Source: Helianthus annuus (lineage: Eukaryota; Streptophyta; Magnoliopsida; Asterales; Asteraceae). Taken from it: DNA of 64,000 nucleotides. Position 1 is the stretch's first letter. Every line of letters begins with the position of its first letter. Position numbers and translations under genes: made by a program. Positions 1 to 9,401 of this stretch are shown here, piece by piece. Below the pieces are notes generated by a model. The model saw only the letters and a program-made list of their open reading frames with translations, had not been told where the DNA came from and made no database searches. The stretch is from assembly GCF_002127325.2 (NCBI RefSeq), contig NC_035436.2, positions 118,534,771 through 118,598,770 of the forward strand. The letters run 5' to 3'.

Positions 1-360
1 TCCTTATAAACAATCATTTTATATATAAGTTTTTGTATTTAGGAACTTTTTATTATCTATTATATGTATTTCTTTGATTACATACATGTTAAAAGTAGTT
101 TACATATGTTTAATTGCCAAAATTATATATATGTGTCATAACTAATTGCATATATGTAAAAAACTAGTTTACATATGTGTAATTATAAAATTACATATAA
201 AAAATGATAAAATTACTCTTAACATGTATGTAATCGTAAAAATACACATAATAAATGATAAATTTTTCCTAAACATAAAAATTTATAAATAAAAAGATTG
301 TTTATTAGGAGTTCTGTGAGTTCTGTAAATATTTATGGTTCTAAAATGATCATGGCCCTA
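1..360. other. AT-rich spacer, no gene seen
   Basis: Very AT-rich sequence with loosely repeated short words such as ACATATGT and TAATTAC. I see no coding potential, RNA gene or element terminus. It ends where the inverted repeat of the next element begins. Confidence 0.6.
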
Positions 361-1180
361 TATACGGGGAAGGATCCACTAAAAAGTGGATTTTGCCTAA
401 GTAGCCTACGAAGGATTGTGATGATGACATGTGGCACTCCTAATAAGTAGGAATGAAGGGCATTTTGGTCCTTATAAAAAGAAGTAGAAATGACATCTGA
501 CACCCTTTTTGTTTTTTAAAAATACAATAAAAAATCTAGTACAAAAAAAATCTAACACAAAAATATATAGCACAAAAAATGTAGTACAAAAAAATATAGT
601 ACAAAAAAATCTAGCACATAAAATCTAGTACAAAAAATATAGCACAAAAAAATGTAAAAAAAGTATAGCACAAAAAAAATCTAGTACAAAAAATATAGAA
701 CGAAAAAATTTAGCAAAAAAATTTAGTACAAAAAAATCCAGCACAAAAAATTTAAGACAAAAAAAATTCAGCACAAAAAATTTCGCACAAAAATATAGTA
801 CAAAAATCCAGCACAAAAAATGTTATACAACATAGAAATACAACACATTTTAGTGGGTTTTTTTAGTGTTCATATTTTATATAGCAATATGGTACTCAAA
901 TTAAAGATAAAAAGACGCTCGATTTTACGGTGAAACTTTTATGAAAAAATAATATCGTATAAAAAAGTTATGAACGTTTAAAAAATGGTGGTGGAATATG
1001 CATGTGCCTTGCATGTGGAGAGAGAAAGTCCATAAATAGGATTTTCCTAAGATACCCTTCCACTCCTCCTTTTTCCTACACTTTCATCTTAACCATTGAT
1101 TTGAAAAATGAATGGTTAAGATTCTTTCTCATCCTACTTAGGCAAAATAAACTTTTTATTTGATCTTACCCCTATATATA
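361..1180. mobile_element. Non-autonomous terminal-inverted-repeat element
   Basis: The left end (361-403) and the reverse complement of the right end (about 1136-1180) match over about 45 bp. Both read TATA, a run of G, GATC, AAAAAGT, ATTTTGCC, then TAAGTAG. No transposase is present. Inside are an A-rich simple-repeat block and an AT-rich body. Both ends abut TA dinucleotides, so the exact TSD is unclear. The superfamily is not assigned; the ends resemble those of the foldback element just downstream (TATATAGGGG). Confidence 0.6.
530..830. repeat. Degenerate simple repeat (AGCACAAAAAAT / CTAGTACAAAAAA)
   Basis: About twenty imperfect copies of a 12-16 bp A-rich unit with cores AGTACAAAAA or AGCACAAAAA lie in tandem inside the 361-1180 element. 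The open frame on the minus strand here is an F/L-rich translation of the repeat, not a gene. Confidence 0.8.
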
Positions 1181-1250
1181 TATGAATTAGTTCGTCCGAT
1201 GTCCGATTGGTCCATCGTCTCCATCCATGTTTAGGGATATAATATAAGTG

Positions 1251-1257
<7 letters not shown>

Positions 1258-1282
<25 letters not shown>
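1258..1282. repeat. (TA)n microsatellite, left flank
   Basis: An uninterrupted TA run directly borders the foldback element. The matching run on its other side suggests insertion into a TA microsatellite. Confidence 0.85.
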
Positions 1283-1287
<5 letters not shown>

Positions 1288-1681
1288 GGCTGCTAGAATG
1301 AGAACCACCCCGAGTTGTAAGAATCGCGAGAACCACACTATCCGGGTCGCCGTTTACCACGATTTTTTTTTACAACTAGATGTGTAAATTATAAACACAT
1401 CCGTAAAAAAAATTTAAACGCCCCCCCCCCCCCCGAGGGGGTAGCTTTTTACACCACAAGTTTGGTGTTTTTATTTTTTTTTTCTTTTTTCTTTTTTTTC
1501 ACCAAACTTGTGGTGTAAAAAACTACCCCCTCGGGGGGGGGGGGGGGCGTTTAAATTTTTTTTTTACGGATGTGTTTATAATTTACACATCTAGTTGTAA
1601 AAAAAATCATGGTAAACGGCGACCCGGATGGTGTGGTTCTCGCGGTTCTTACAACTCGGGGTGGTTCTCATTCTAGCGGCT

Positions 1682-1687
<6 letters not shown>
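1283..1687. mobile_element. Foldback element / giant hairpin MITE
   Basis: An almost perfect inverted repeat of about 405 bp. Each arm is about 185 bp (1283-1467 and 1500-1687), separated by a T/C-rich loop of about 32 bp. The arms differ at only a few sites and in the length of a C/G homopolymer. The ends read TAGGGGGCTGC and its near complement, embedded in (TA)n. It encodes nothing; the 62-aa open frame is palindrome plus microsatellite. It fits a foldback or mariner-like MITE targeting TA, but the superfamily is not proven. Confidence 0.85.
1421..1434. repeat. Poly(C) tract in left arm
   Basis: A run of about 14 C, mirrored by a G run at about 1534-1548 in the right arm. The unequal lengths are the main difference between the arms and may include sequencing error. 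Confidence 0.8.

Positions 1688-1754
<67 letters not shown>
1686..1754. repeat. (TA)n microsatellite, right flank
   Basis: About 34 uninterrupted TA dinucleotides next to the foldback element. Confidence 0.95.
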
Positions 1755-1759
<5 letters not shown>

Positions 1760-2464
1760 CTCCATTTGTGTTAACATCTCAAGCATCAAATTTTTAGAAT
1801 ACGTGTATGCATGTATAAATATCCATACACATATTTAAACTTCGTTTAACATTCAAGTATTTGTTTTGTATTTGTATTTAGTTAGCAAATCCCTAACTTC
1901 TAATACATGCACATACATACACACAAGTATACATACACATTAGATGTTTTTTCTATGTATATAAGATAATTAAGATAATCACTTGTTAAATCATACTTTA
2001 AGCATGATTAGGATTTTAGAAAATTTCACCATAGTTTCCCCTATACTATGAGCGTTTTCCGCGTTTTTAAAACGTATTTTTAAACCCTTTTCAAACTTAA
2101 AACTCATCATCAACACAAATCAAGTTTCATTAGCAACTTTCTATGCTCATATCACATATGTATTTACACATTTCATAAACTTTTTTTATATATTTTAACA
2201 AATCACGAAAAATACCATTTCTTTTATGTTCATCTTTTATTTTCACAATTTTATATAACCCACTTTAGTTTGTATTTTCAAGATTAACCCTTCAAAATTA
2301 TATATTTAGCTTCTTGTTAACTTTACCTTTTTCAAAAATCAATTTAAAGACTAGAGTTTAAGTTCATGAACTTTGAAGATGATGATCTTGTTAGATCTAA
2401 ACATCTTTATGTTTAGATCATATTTTTAAGCATGTCATGCAAGATCAACAAGTATAAACAAGCT
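1755..2464. other. AT-rich spacer with one strong hairpin
   Basis: No gene is seen. At 2394-2419 there is a perfect hairpin with an 11-bp stem (GATCTAAACAT and its complement) and a 4-nt loop, just left of the copia-type LTR. Its role is unknown. Confidence 0.5.
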
Positions 2465-2905
2465 TGTTGGTGCAGATTCCGTGACAACAGGTTAATAGTT
2501 TGATTATTTAGTCTTTGGATATTTTGTAATGGGCTTAGCATATTGGTTAGTGAGTTATTTGTTGTAATGGTCTTGGAGAATCGCCTAGCCCAGTAGGAAG
2601 CCCAGTTCACAGACATGTGGTATATAAACTTGTTTTGTGATTAGGGTTTTAAGGTTCTTGGAATTTTAGAGAGAAAATGTAGAGAGAGAGAGAGGGATTT
2701 CAAATTTAGGGTTTAAAGCAAGATCATAGAGAGAGGTTGTGAGTCTTGAATTGATTGTAAAACTTCCAGTTTGGATAATCATTAGAAGACTGTTTAATTT
2801 GACTTCTGTTTCTACTATTTTATGTGCAAATCCGATCTAGAGGATTCCGCACTCTAGGTTAGATAGACAATTCTGTGAAAGATCCATAGGATTATGGGAC
2901 CTACA
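2465..2905 (+). mobile_element. Ty1/copia-type LTR (441 bp), lone copy
   Basis: The interval starts TGTTGG and ends CTACA. It is followed after two bases by a primer-binding site complementary to initiator-Met tRNA, which fixes the orientation and the right edge. It contains a TATA box and a GA-rich leader. No second copy of this LTR occurs in the window, so the element is truncated or the rest lies outside. The left boundary rests only on the TG start and expected length, and no TSD was established. Confidence 0.6.
2621..2628 (+). promoter_or_regulatory. TATA box of copia-type LTR
   Basis: TATATAAA in the middle of the LTR, followed about 60 bp later by the GA-rich presumed transcribed region. 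This is the expected U3/R layout. Confidence 0.55.
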
Positions 2906-2907
2906 AT

Positions 2908-2919
2908 TGGTATCAGAGC
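2908..2919 (+). promoter_or_regulatory. Primer-binding site (initiator Met tRNA)
   Basis: TGGTATCAGAGC lies two bases after the LTR end and is complementary to the 3' end of plant initiator-Met tRNA. It is the usual minus-strand primer site of plant LTR retrotransposons. Confidence 0.85.
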
Positions 2920-3316
2920 ATTAGGCTCTTGATTAGCTCGGTTTAGAATAGGCTGCTGCAGAAAACTAGGGTTTTGGAGATTTGTTGAAGAAATTTCGAA
3001 ATTTTTAGAGTTTGTTCTTGGGATTTTCGAAAATTTTAGGGTTATTTGATCTTATTGCATATTTAGTTTTGTTGTTTTGAGCGTTTTGGTTGCAGGAAAG
3101 TTGAATATTTTGAAGAAAAACTTGAAGATTTGAAGAAAAACTTGAAGATTTGTTCTTTGTTGTGTTCTTCATATTTTTATCAAATTTTTGCTGATTTTGG
3201 TTGTTTGATTTCGAAGGAAAGTGTTAAATATTGGTTGCTTCTGAACTCCTCATACATTGTCTATTATGAGAATTTGGTGACCAATTTTGACTTTTGGTTT
3301 GCAGGTGCAATCAGCA
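2920..3316 (+). other. Retroelement leader remnant, interrupted at 3317
   Basis: Sequence downstream of the primer-binding site with a near-tandem GAAGATTTGAAGAAAAACTT repeat around 3110-3150. It ends in CAGCA, the left TSD copy of the large gypsy insertion, and resumes at 24749. No gag frame is recognisable. Confidence 0.5.
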
Positions 3317-6049
3317 TGTCACACCCCGATATTTCCACATATTACCGGTGGGGAGTATCGTGACGTAGTTGATATCATCATGGTCAATCATACACAAAGT
3401 AGCACAGCGGAAGTCTTGGAATATAAAATATTATTACAAACTCAAATGTCTGAAAATATCAAAGTATTTATTATAGACTAGCCTGTAATATCAAATCCAC
3501 AGGAGGATCATTACAGAATGTATAAAATGAAGCTTAGCAGACTTCGTGGCATCTTTAAGGATTTGCAAGATCCTCTTTTTCGACACCGAGCAACTCCCAT
3601 CCTAATACGTTAGTTTTCACTAGTAAATACAATTAACCGACTCATTTGAAAAGAGTTTAGGAAAATTGATTTAAGTGCACATGGCACAAATCATTTAACT
3701 TGGGACAATCTTTAATAAAATCTTGTATACAGTTTTACATGTTTGTCATACATATGGGGCCGGTTTGGAAGCCGGTCGTGATTAACCGACTCACCACTTA
3801 CAAAACCCACGAAGGAGTTGTCCCCAACTTGTGGGTTATTTATATTTAGAATTTTCATCTGTCAGGTGTATGCCTACACCCCGTGCATAGGTCGTGGCCA
3901 TTTTCAAATGATATGAGCCGAGGATATCCAGGACACGGTCGAATTAACCCCCAATGTTCATGTTATCAAACAAAACAGATTAAAACGGGTTATGCAATTT
4001 ATTATTCACAATCCAATTAAATGATTTCATACCCGACCAAGTGGTATTATTATAATACCATATCCCAAGCTCGCATAAGGGAAAATAAGTTAAAAGTATT
4101 TACCTGAGCTAATACTTGATTCACAGCATAATAACTCAGTCGTATCCAATCTATCTAAATGCAGGTAGCTTTTACCGGGTGGCTCTAGTCTGGAGTGATG
4201 GTAATATATAACCAATTCAGAATGCTAACGGTCTTATTTAAGTCGTAGACTTAGACCGGCTAGCTTAAAGTATCTAAAGCGGTACGATACGCTAGATTAA
4301 GCGATGACCGGAATAGAATGTTATTTAGACCCAACAAGTATGAGGACTTGTATAATATGGGTAAAATAAACACATTCTGGATTTTGAGATAAAAATGATA
4401 AGGTTAAACCCGTTTCGGCAAACTTACGTAAACTAGTTACATAAACCGATCCGAACGCGTAAACGCGTAACGGGCAACCAAATGAACCATATACAAGTCC
4501 CATATGTTATTATTCTTAGAATATGTTAATACATCAGTAGGATGTTAACATATATGCCTAAAAAGTATTTAAAACCAAATTAAGTCCCCTAGGGGCATTT
4601 TGGTCATTTTACCCTTTATAAAAGAGGTTTTAAAACAATCTGAGGTTCTGGTCTTCGGTAATCAGTAAAAATATTTATTTTATCACATTACATCAGTAAG
4701 ATATCATACATATGTGAGGTTTACCATTTATTGTGACAACCCGTAACTTCGAGGTAAAAACGGTTTCTTTTATAGTGTGCAAACGTGTAGTCGAAACCAA
4801 ATTCATATTGCATTGAACCAACCCGAACCGTTCAAACCAAAACACATGTCTCGCTTGTCGATTCAACCCACTCGTGAAACCCGAGGCCTAGAAGGTCCAA
4901 ACCGTAATTTGTATATTACATATTATCATTACTAATTTATTACATAATTATATTAGTTGAGTGTTATAAAAAAAACAAAAAGAAAGAAAGAAAGAAAGTA
5001 AAATATGACGATAACGTACAACATGTAAATCAATTAAAACCCTCTAAACCCCCCCCCCCATGTGCGTACAATTAACATCAAATATATATATATTTGATGT
5101 TGTTGCCTTTCCTTGTGTGAATAATTCGGCCCAAAGCAACACCCTACAGCCCAATCGCATGAACCGCCAATCTAATATTATTTATGTGCACATATTATGC
5201 TATATCTATTATCCCATACTCAAATTTAACCCTACCTTCCCTCAAGAATACGCACGGCAGACGATACCCTCCTCTCTCCATTGAAGTCGCTCTCCATTAA
5301 AGTCGTCCGTTCTATCTCCTCAATTCGGGTTAGTAGGTTAACGATTCTTGAATAGTCTTCTATTATGTGATAATTGTGTTTCATGACTTGCATGCTAGGT
5401 TGTAACTGTTGTATATGAATCATTGGTATTGATTTGAGGATGATGTATGTAACATGATAATAACTAACTGTTGCCTTATGGGTATTCGATGTTATGCATA
5501 CATGTAAGTTAATCAGTAAGGTCTTGATCATATGTATAAGTATTAAGGCCAGGTTAGTGTGTTGGGTAACGATCGGATGGTGTCTTATATGTGTAAAGAA
5601 TGAACTCGGGTACTTGTATGTGATCGGCCGAGTTACGTTTCTGGTTTAGGATATCTTTCGTATAGTTATTAATCCTATTGGTATGATGATAATTAGGGGA
5701 TCCGCATGAGTAGGATTGTGTTGTTTATGTGATCATAAGTCGAGATGGTCGGTTCCGTGATTGATAGTCATAATGCAATTTAATGGCACATTAGCTAACT
5801 CATACCTTCCTGTTGATACAATAGAAAAAGAAAATTATGTAACCTGTTAATACATGCCACATGTGGGTTCTTGATGCACTGTGTAACCTATTAATGAAAA
5901 ATATGATTGTGGATTGTATTTGTTATTTAATGGGCCGGAGTTTATTGTATAAGAGCCGAGGTAACAATAATGAAAAAAAATACATGTTTGTGTTGATTGG
6001 GCCGCAATCCAAAGACTTCAGCGAATTGGATCAGGTTTGGCCCAGCTTG

Positions 6050-6115
6050 TTGGTAATGGACTGCTTGCACTGGACCGGGCCATCCTGGTGTGCGCCGGGC
6101 CGCACAACAGGCAGT
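6050..6115. repeat. CG-rich block in AT-rich LTR
   Basis: A short GC-rich segment with GGGCC-containing inverted words (ACCGGGCC and CGCCGGGCCGC). It is also present in the 3' LTR near 10730-10790. It may be a cis-element; no function is shown. Confidence 0.45.
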
Positions 6116-6825
6116 GGTTCCTAGTTTTGGGCTCAGGCCCATCCGTGTCCAAAATGACTACATGTTAAGTCTGTTATGTGATGGTTTTGGTTTGTGCTAG
6201 TGGGCTGAAGATTTAAGTGTACGAAACCGGTTAACATTAATGGATTAGGGTTTGGTTTGATTACACTAGCAGATCATATGGAAGTCACTCAATTAGTTGG
6301 GCTAGTTGCGAGAGATATTGGGTTGGGAATTTTGTAATAGGCCAATTAACTGAAATAGGGATGGGTAATATTGTGCATTTGTGCTATCTCGGTTAGGTGA
6401 TGATAACCGATTATTAATTGTGATGATAAGTTACTGTATATCTTGAGTAGTAAAGGTATTTTGTTAATTGTGTCGATTTATTAATTATATAATGATAAAT
6501 TACTGTGTGGTGATATTATGTGCCAAACTTGTTCATTTCTTGCATAATAAGGATAGGTGATTCAGGTGTGTAAAATAACTAATTGGAATTGGAACCATAC
6601 TAGGATTGGATTGATCGAATTGTGAACACCTACTTTATCTTACCGAGCAAACCAAGGTGAGTTCACACAGCCAAGGCATGGGTTCCCAGGGTGGGAATGG
6701 GTTGGATTATTTACTTGTACTTACCTAGCTTATGGAACTTAGTAATATGGTCCTCGGGTGAGGAAGGGTTATTGATAAGATACGACTAGACTAGTTATAC
6801 CAAATTGAACTGATCTTCGCACACA

Positions 6826-7011
6826 CGCCGGGGTTGGCCGTGATAATATGACTAATCTTCGCACACATGCCTAGGAAGGCCGCGAACTATACACTAAACT
6901 TCGCACACATGCCGGGTGGCCGCGATACAAATATACCTAGTCTATAATACTTGGGAAACTTTCCCCTAATCTTCGCATACATGCCTAGAGGGCCGCGATA
7001 CCAACTAATAT
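6826..7011 (+). repeat. Four tandem hairpin units in LTR
   Basis: Four copies, about 55 bp apart, of CTTCGCA-CA-GCC...GGCC-CG-GA. In the clearest unit the outer TCGC pairs with GCGA and the inner GCC with GGC. Loop sequences vary while stems are mostly kept. Equivalent copies sit in the 3' LTR at about 11458-11645. The array lies about 400-600 bp before the LTR end, so it would be in or near the RNA leader and 3' end. Confidence 0.75.
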
Positions 7012-7421
7012 GATACATGACTTAACGAACGAACACAAGGCTTACTTTACTATTACTATTACTGAACTGTTTACTGTGAACTCGCTCAACTAGTTGTTGA
7101 CTCTCTGCTGCATGCCTTGCAGGACCTTAGGTACTTATGGAGCTTGCACAAGGAGGAGCAGGTCGTTGTGGAGCATGGATCGTGGATGCCATGTTAAACG
7201 TTTAAACAATTGAACTTATGATTTACATTGGGTTTACATACTTATGCTTCCGCTACTCAAATTATGTTTTGTTGGTTTTGAACATCAATTATATTGAATT
7301 GGGTTTTACGAACTACTTTAATTATTATACACTATGTTCAATATGATTGATGGCTTGATCCTGGTCAGTCACGCTCCCAAGCGGAAGTACTCCGCGTGTG
7401 GATTTTGGGGGTGTGACAGAT

Positions 7422-7433
7422 TGGTATCAGAGC
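7422..7433 (+). promoter_or_regulatory. Primer-binding site (initiator Met tRNA)
   Basis: TGGTATCAGAGC, three bases after the 5' LTR end, complementary to the initiator-Met tRNA 3' end. Confidence 0.92.
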
Positions 7434-7740
7434 CATTGGTTATAGAGAACTTGGTTTTAATATGGGGAAAACATTTTTATTAAAACCAGACTATAACCAG
7501 AACAGTGCTCTCAACGATCCACAACGACGCTTCGCTCCACGTGCAAGACTCGACATCCTAGGTAATAAGGTTTATGTTTATTGCCTACTTGCTAGAAATA
7601 CATAGAACTTTGCTCGTAGTATGCTTAGATTACATTGCCTGCTATTCACTATTGCATGAGAACACCTATGTGCTTACACTCTTCTGTCATCGCACTACTC
7701 GCGAACCATTCTCACTTGCTTTACTTGTACTATGAAGATC

Positions 7741-9222
7741 ATGTCTGGACGTGTGAACATGACTCAAGCCCAGTTGACGGCTCTCATCGCTGAACAAGTA
7801 GCTGCCGCACTTGCAGCTGCACAAGCAGGTAGTATACCCTGCGGATGGGATACACATTAGGATCTTTGAATCCTACATTCCTAAATCAACCTTTGTATTT
7901 AATATTGTCCTATTCTATGCACAATAGGTCAAAACGCACCGCAACCTGTCTGCACATTCAAGAACTTCATGGACTGTCGTCCAAGCACCTTCAGTGGCAC
8001 CGAGGGGGCAGTGGGACTCCTCCATTGGTTTGAGAAGCTAGAGTCAGTATTTGAAATGTGTGAATGCCCTGAGGCTCGCAGGGTCAAGTACGCCACTGGC
8101 ACGTTGGAAGGAATTGCGCTAACCTGGTGGAACGCGCAAGTTCAGATCCTAGGGTTGGCAGCTACTAACGCCACACCTTGGGAAGATTTCAAAGAACTGA
8201 TCAAACGAGAATACTGCACGCGTGATGACATCCACAAGTTGGAGGTGGAACTGTATCATCTGAAAATGGCAGGGTCAGAAATCGAAGCATACACTAAACG
8301 GTCAAACGAGCTGGCCATCTTGTGTCCAACTATGGTGGACCCTCCAGTTAAGCGCATTGAGTTGTATCTCAAGGGGCTTGCGCCAGAGATTCAGAGCCAC
8401 GTGACATCGGCTAACCTTAAAAACATCCAAGACATTCAGCGTCTTGCTCATCGACTCACCGATCAAGTAGTGGAACAGAACAAGCTGCCAAAACGCATCA
8501 GTGCTACCACTACTGCTGTTACTACTTCTGCTACTCCCAATGACAACAAGAGAAAATGGGAGGGGGATTCCAGCAAGGGATCAGTTCCTGTTCAGTCTCA
8601 AGCACAGCAGCGCAAGACTAATGACTACCAGAGTCCGAGTCAGCAATCATCAGGTAGTCAGGGGCATGGTGGATATCGGGGAATTCACCCACTGTGTAAC
8701 AGGTGCAACAGACATCACAGTGGTCAGTGTCGCAAGGGCCGCTGTCAAAGATGTCTCAAGATGGGTCATGAGGCCAAAGATTGTAGAAGCTCACGGCCAG
8801 CAAATCAGAACCAGCAACCGCAACCACCAGCTCCACAAAACCAGCAGCAGCAGCAACAGCGAGGCAACAGGGGATGCTTTCAGTGTGGTGCTGAAGACCA
8901 TTTCAAAAGAGACTGCCCCCAGCTGAATCAGAATCATAACAACAATACTCAAGGCAATGGAAACAACAATGGGGGTAACAACGACGGCAATGGTGCTAGG
9001 GGACGTGTCTTCGTGATCGGTCAGGGTGAGTTCCTACTTGACGACTTTTTTGTTACTGTTTTATTTGATTTGGGTTCCGGTACTAGTTTCGTGTTTTTAA
9101 AAGTTAGTCAAATGCTTAATCGCACCCTAACACTTTTGAACACCAAGCACATAGTAGGACTAGCAAGCAGTAAAAGTCTAGAGGCCACACATAGTTTAGG
9201 GTTCCAATCTTGTTCTTCCTGA
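7741..9222 (+). CDS. gag: Retrotransposon Gag with partial protease, two exons
   Basis: Capsid/nucleocapsid precursor. Exon 1 (7741-7828) starts MSGRVNMTQAQLTALIAEQ. Exon 2 (7928-9222) continues in frame after a 99-bp GT-AG intron, giving about 460 aa. A second in-frame ATG at 7732 would add three residues. A Retrotrans_gag core (about residues 60-165, WFEKLESVF and LTWWN) is followed by three zinc knuckles: CNRCNRHHSGQC (286-297), CQRCLKMGHEAKDC (302-315) and CFQCGAEDHFKRDC (346-359). A Q/N-rich linker and the start of a retropepsin follow, with active-site Asp about 410 in LFDLGSG, where T or S is usual after Asp. The frame stops soon after, so protease is truncated and probably inactive. 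Without pol, the element would need enzymes from a relative. Confidence 0.85.
7829..7927 (+). other. Predicted spliceosomal intron in gag
   Basis: GT at 7829-7830 and AG at 7926-7927 bound an AT-rich 99-bp segment. Read through, the exon 1 frame meets TAG at 7858-7860 after about 39 codons. Removing it joins GCA-G to GT-CAA and restores a continuous gag frame with sensible N-terminal sequence. The insertion site is phase 1. A stop-containing insertion is the alternative. Confidence 0.65.
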
Positions 9223-9261
9223 TCAGACCTTTTCTATCAACCTCATTCCTATCGTTCTGCG

Positions 9262-9401
9262 GAATTTCGGGACGAAATTCCAAATCAACAGGGGGATGAT
9301 GTGACACCCCAGGAAAACCAGGAAAACAACGCAACTTAACTAGCTTCCTCAGTGACTACGTGCTAAATTTCGGGACGAAATTTCTTTCAAGTTGGGGATG
9401 A
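9262..9401 (+). promoter_or_regulatory. Two polypurine-tract-like 3' ends in tandem
   Basis: The motif TTTCGGGACGAAAT, then a G-rich tract and GATGATGTGACA, occurs twice. The first (about 9267-9309) leads into TGTGACACCCC, which is not this element's LTR. The second (about 9367-9408) leads into the true 3' LTR. The functional polypurine tract is GTTGGGGATGA at 9391-9401. The first looks like the 3' edge of a related element, so this internal region may be a recombinant. Confidence 0.7.

Larger units (their letters stand above)
4732..7418 (+). repeat. 5' LTR of gag-only element (2687 bp)
   Basis: Starts TGTGACAACCCG and ends GGGGGTGTGACA just before the primer-binding site. It pairs with 9402-12063. 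The short open frames in both LTR copies (60-99 aa) occur at equivalent places and have no recognisable domain. Confidence 0.95.

Noticed and set aside
625..816. F/L-rich minus-strand frame, transmembrane-like
   Set aside because: Translation of an A-rich simple repeat; no start context or homology.
1609..1797. 62-aa open frame with an (IY)n tail
   Set aside because: It is the right arm of the foldback palindrome running into (TA)n.
2908..2919. tRNA-Met-like sequence (also at 7422, 20570, 57262)
   Set aside because: Only the 3'-end complement is present next to LTR ends, so these are primer-binding sites and not tRNA genes.
5060..6142. Several 60-99 aa frames, repeated near 9731-10807
   Set aside because: They occur in both LTR copies of the gag-only element, on both strands, without recognisable domains.
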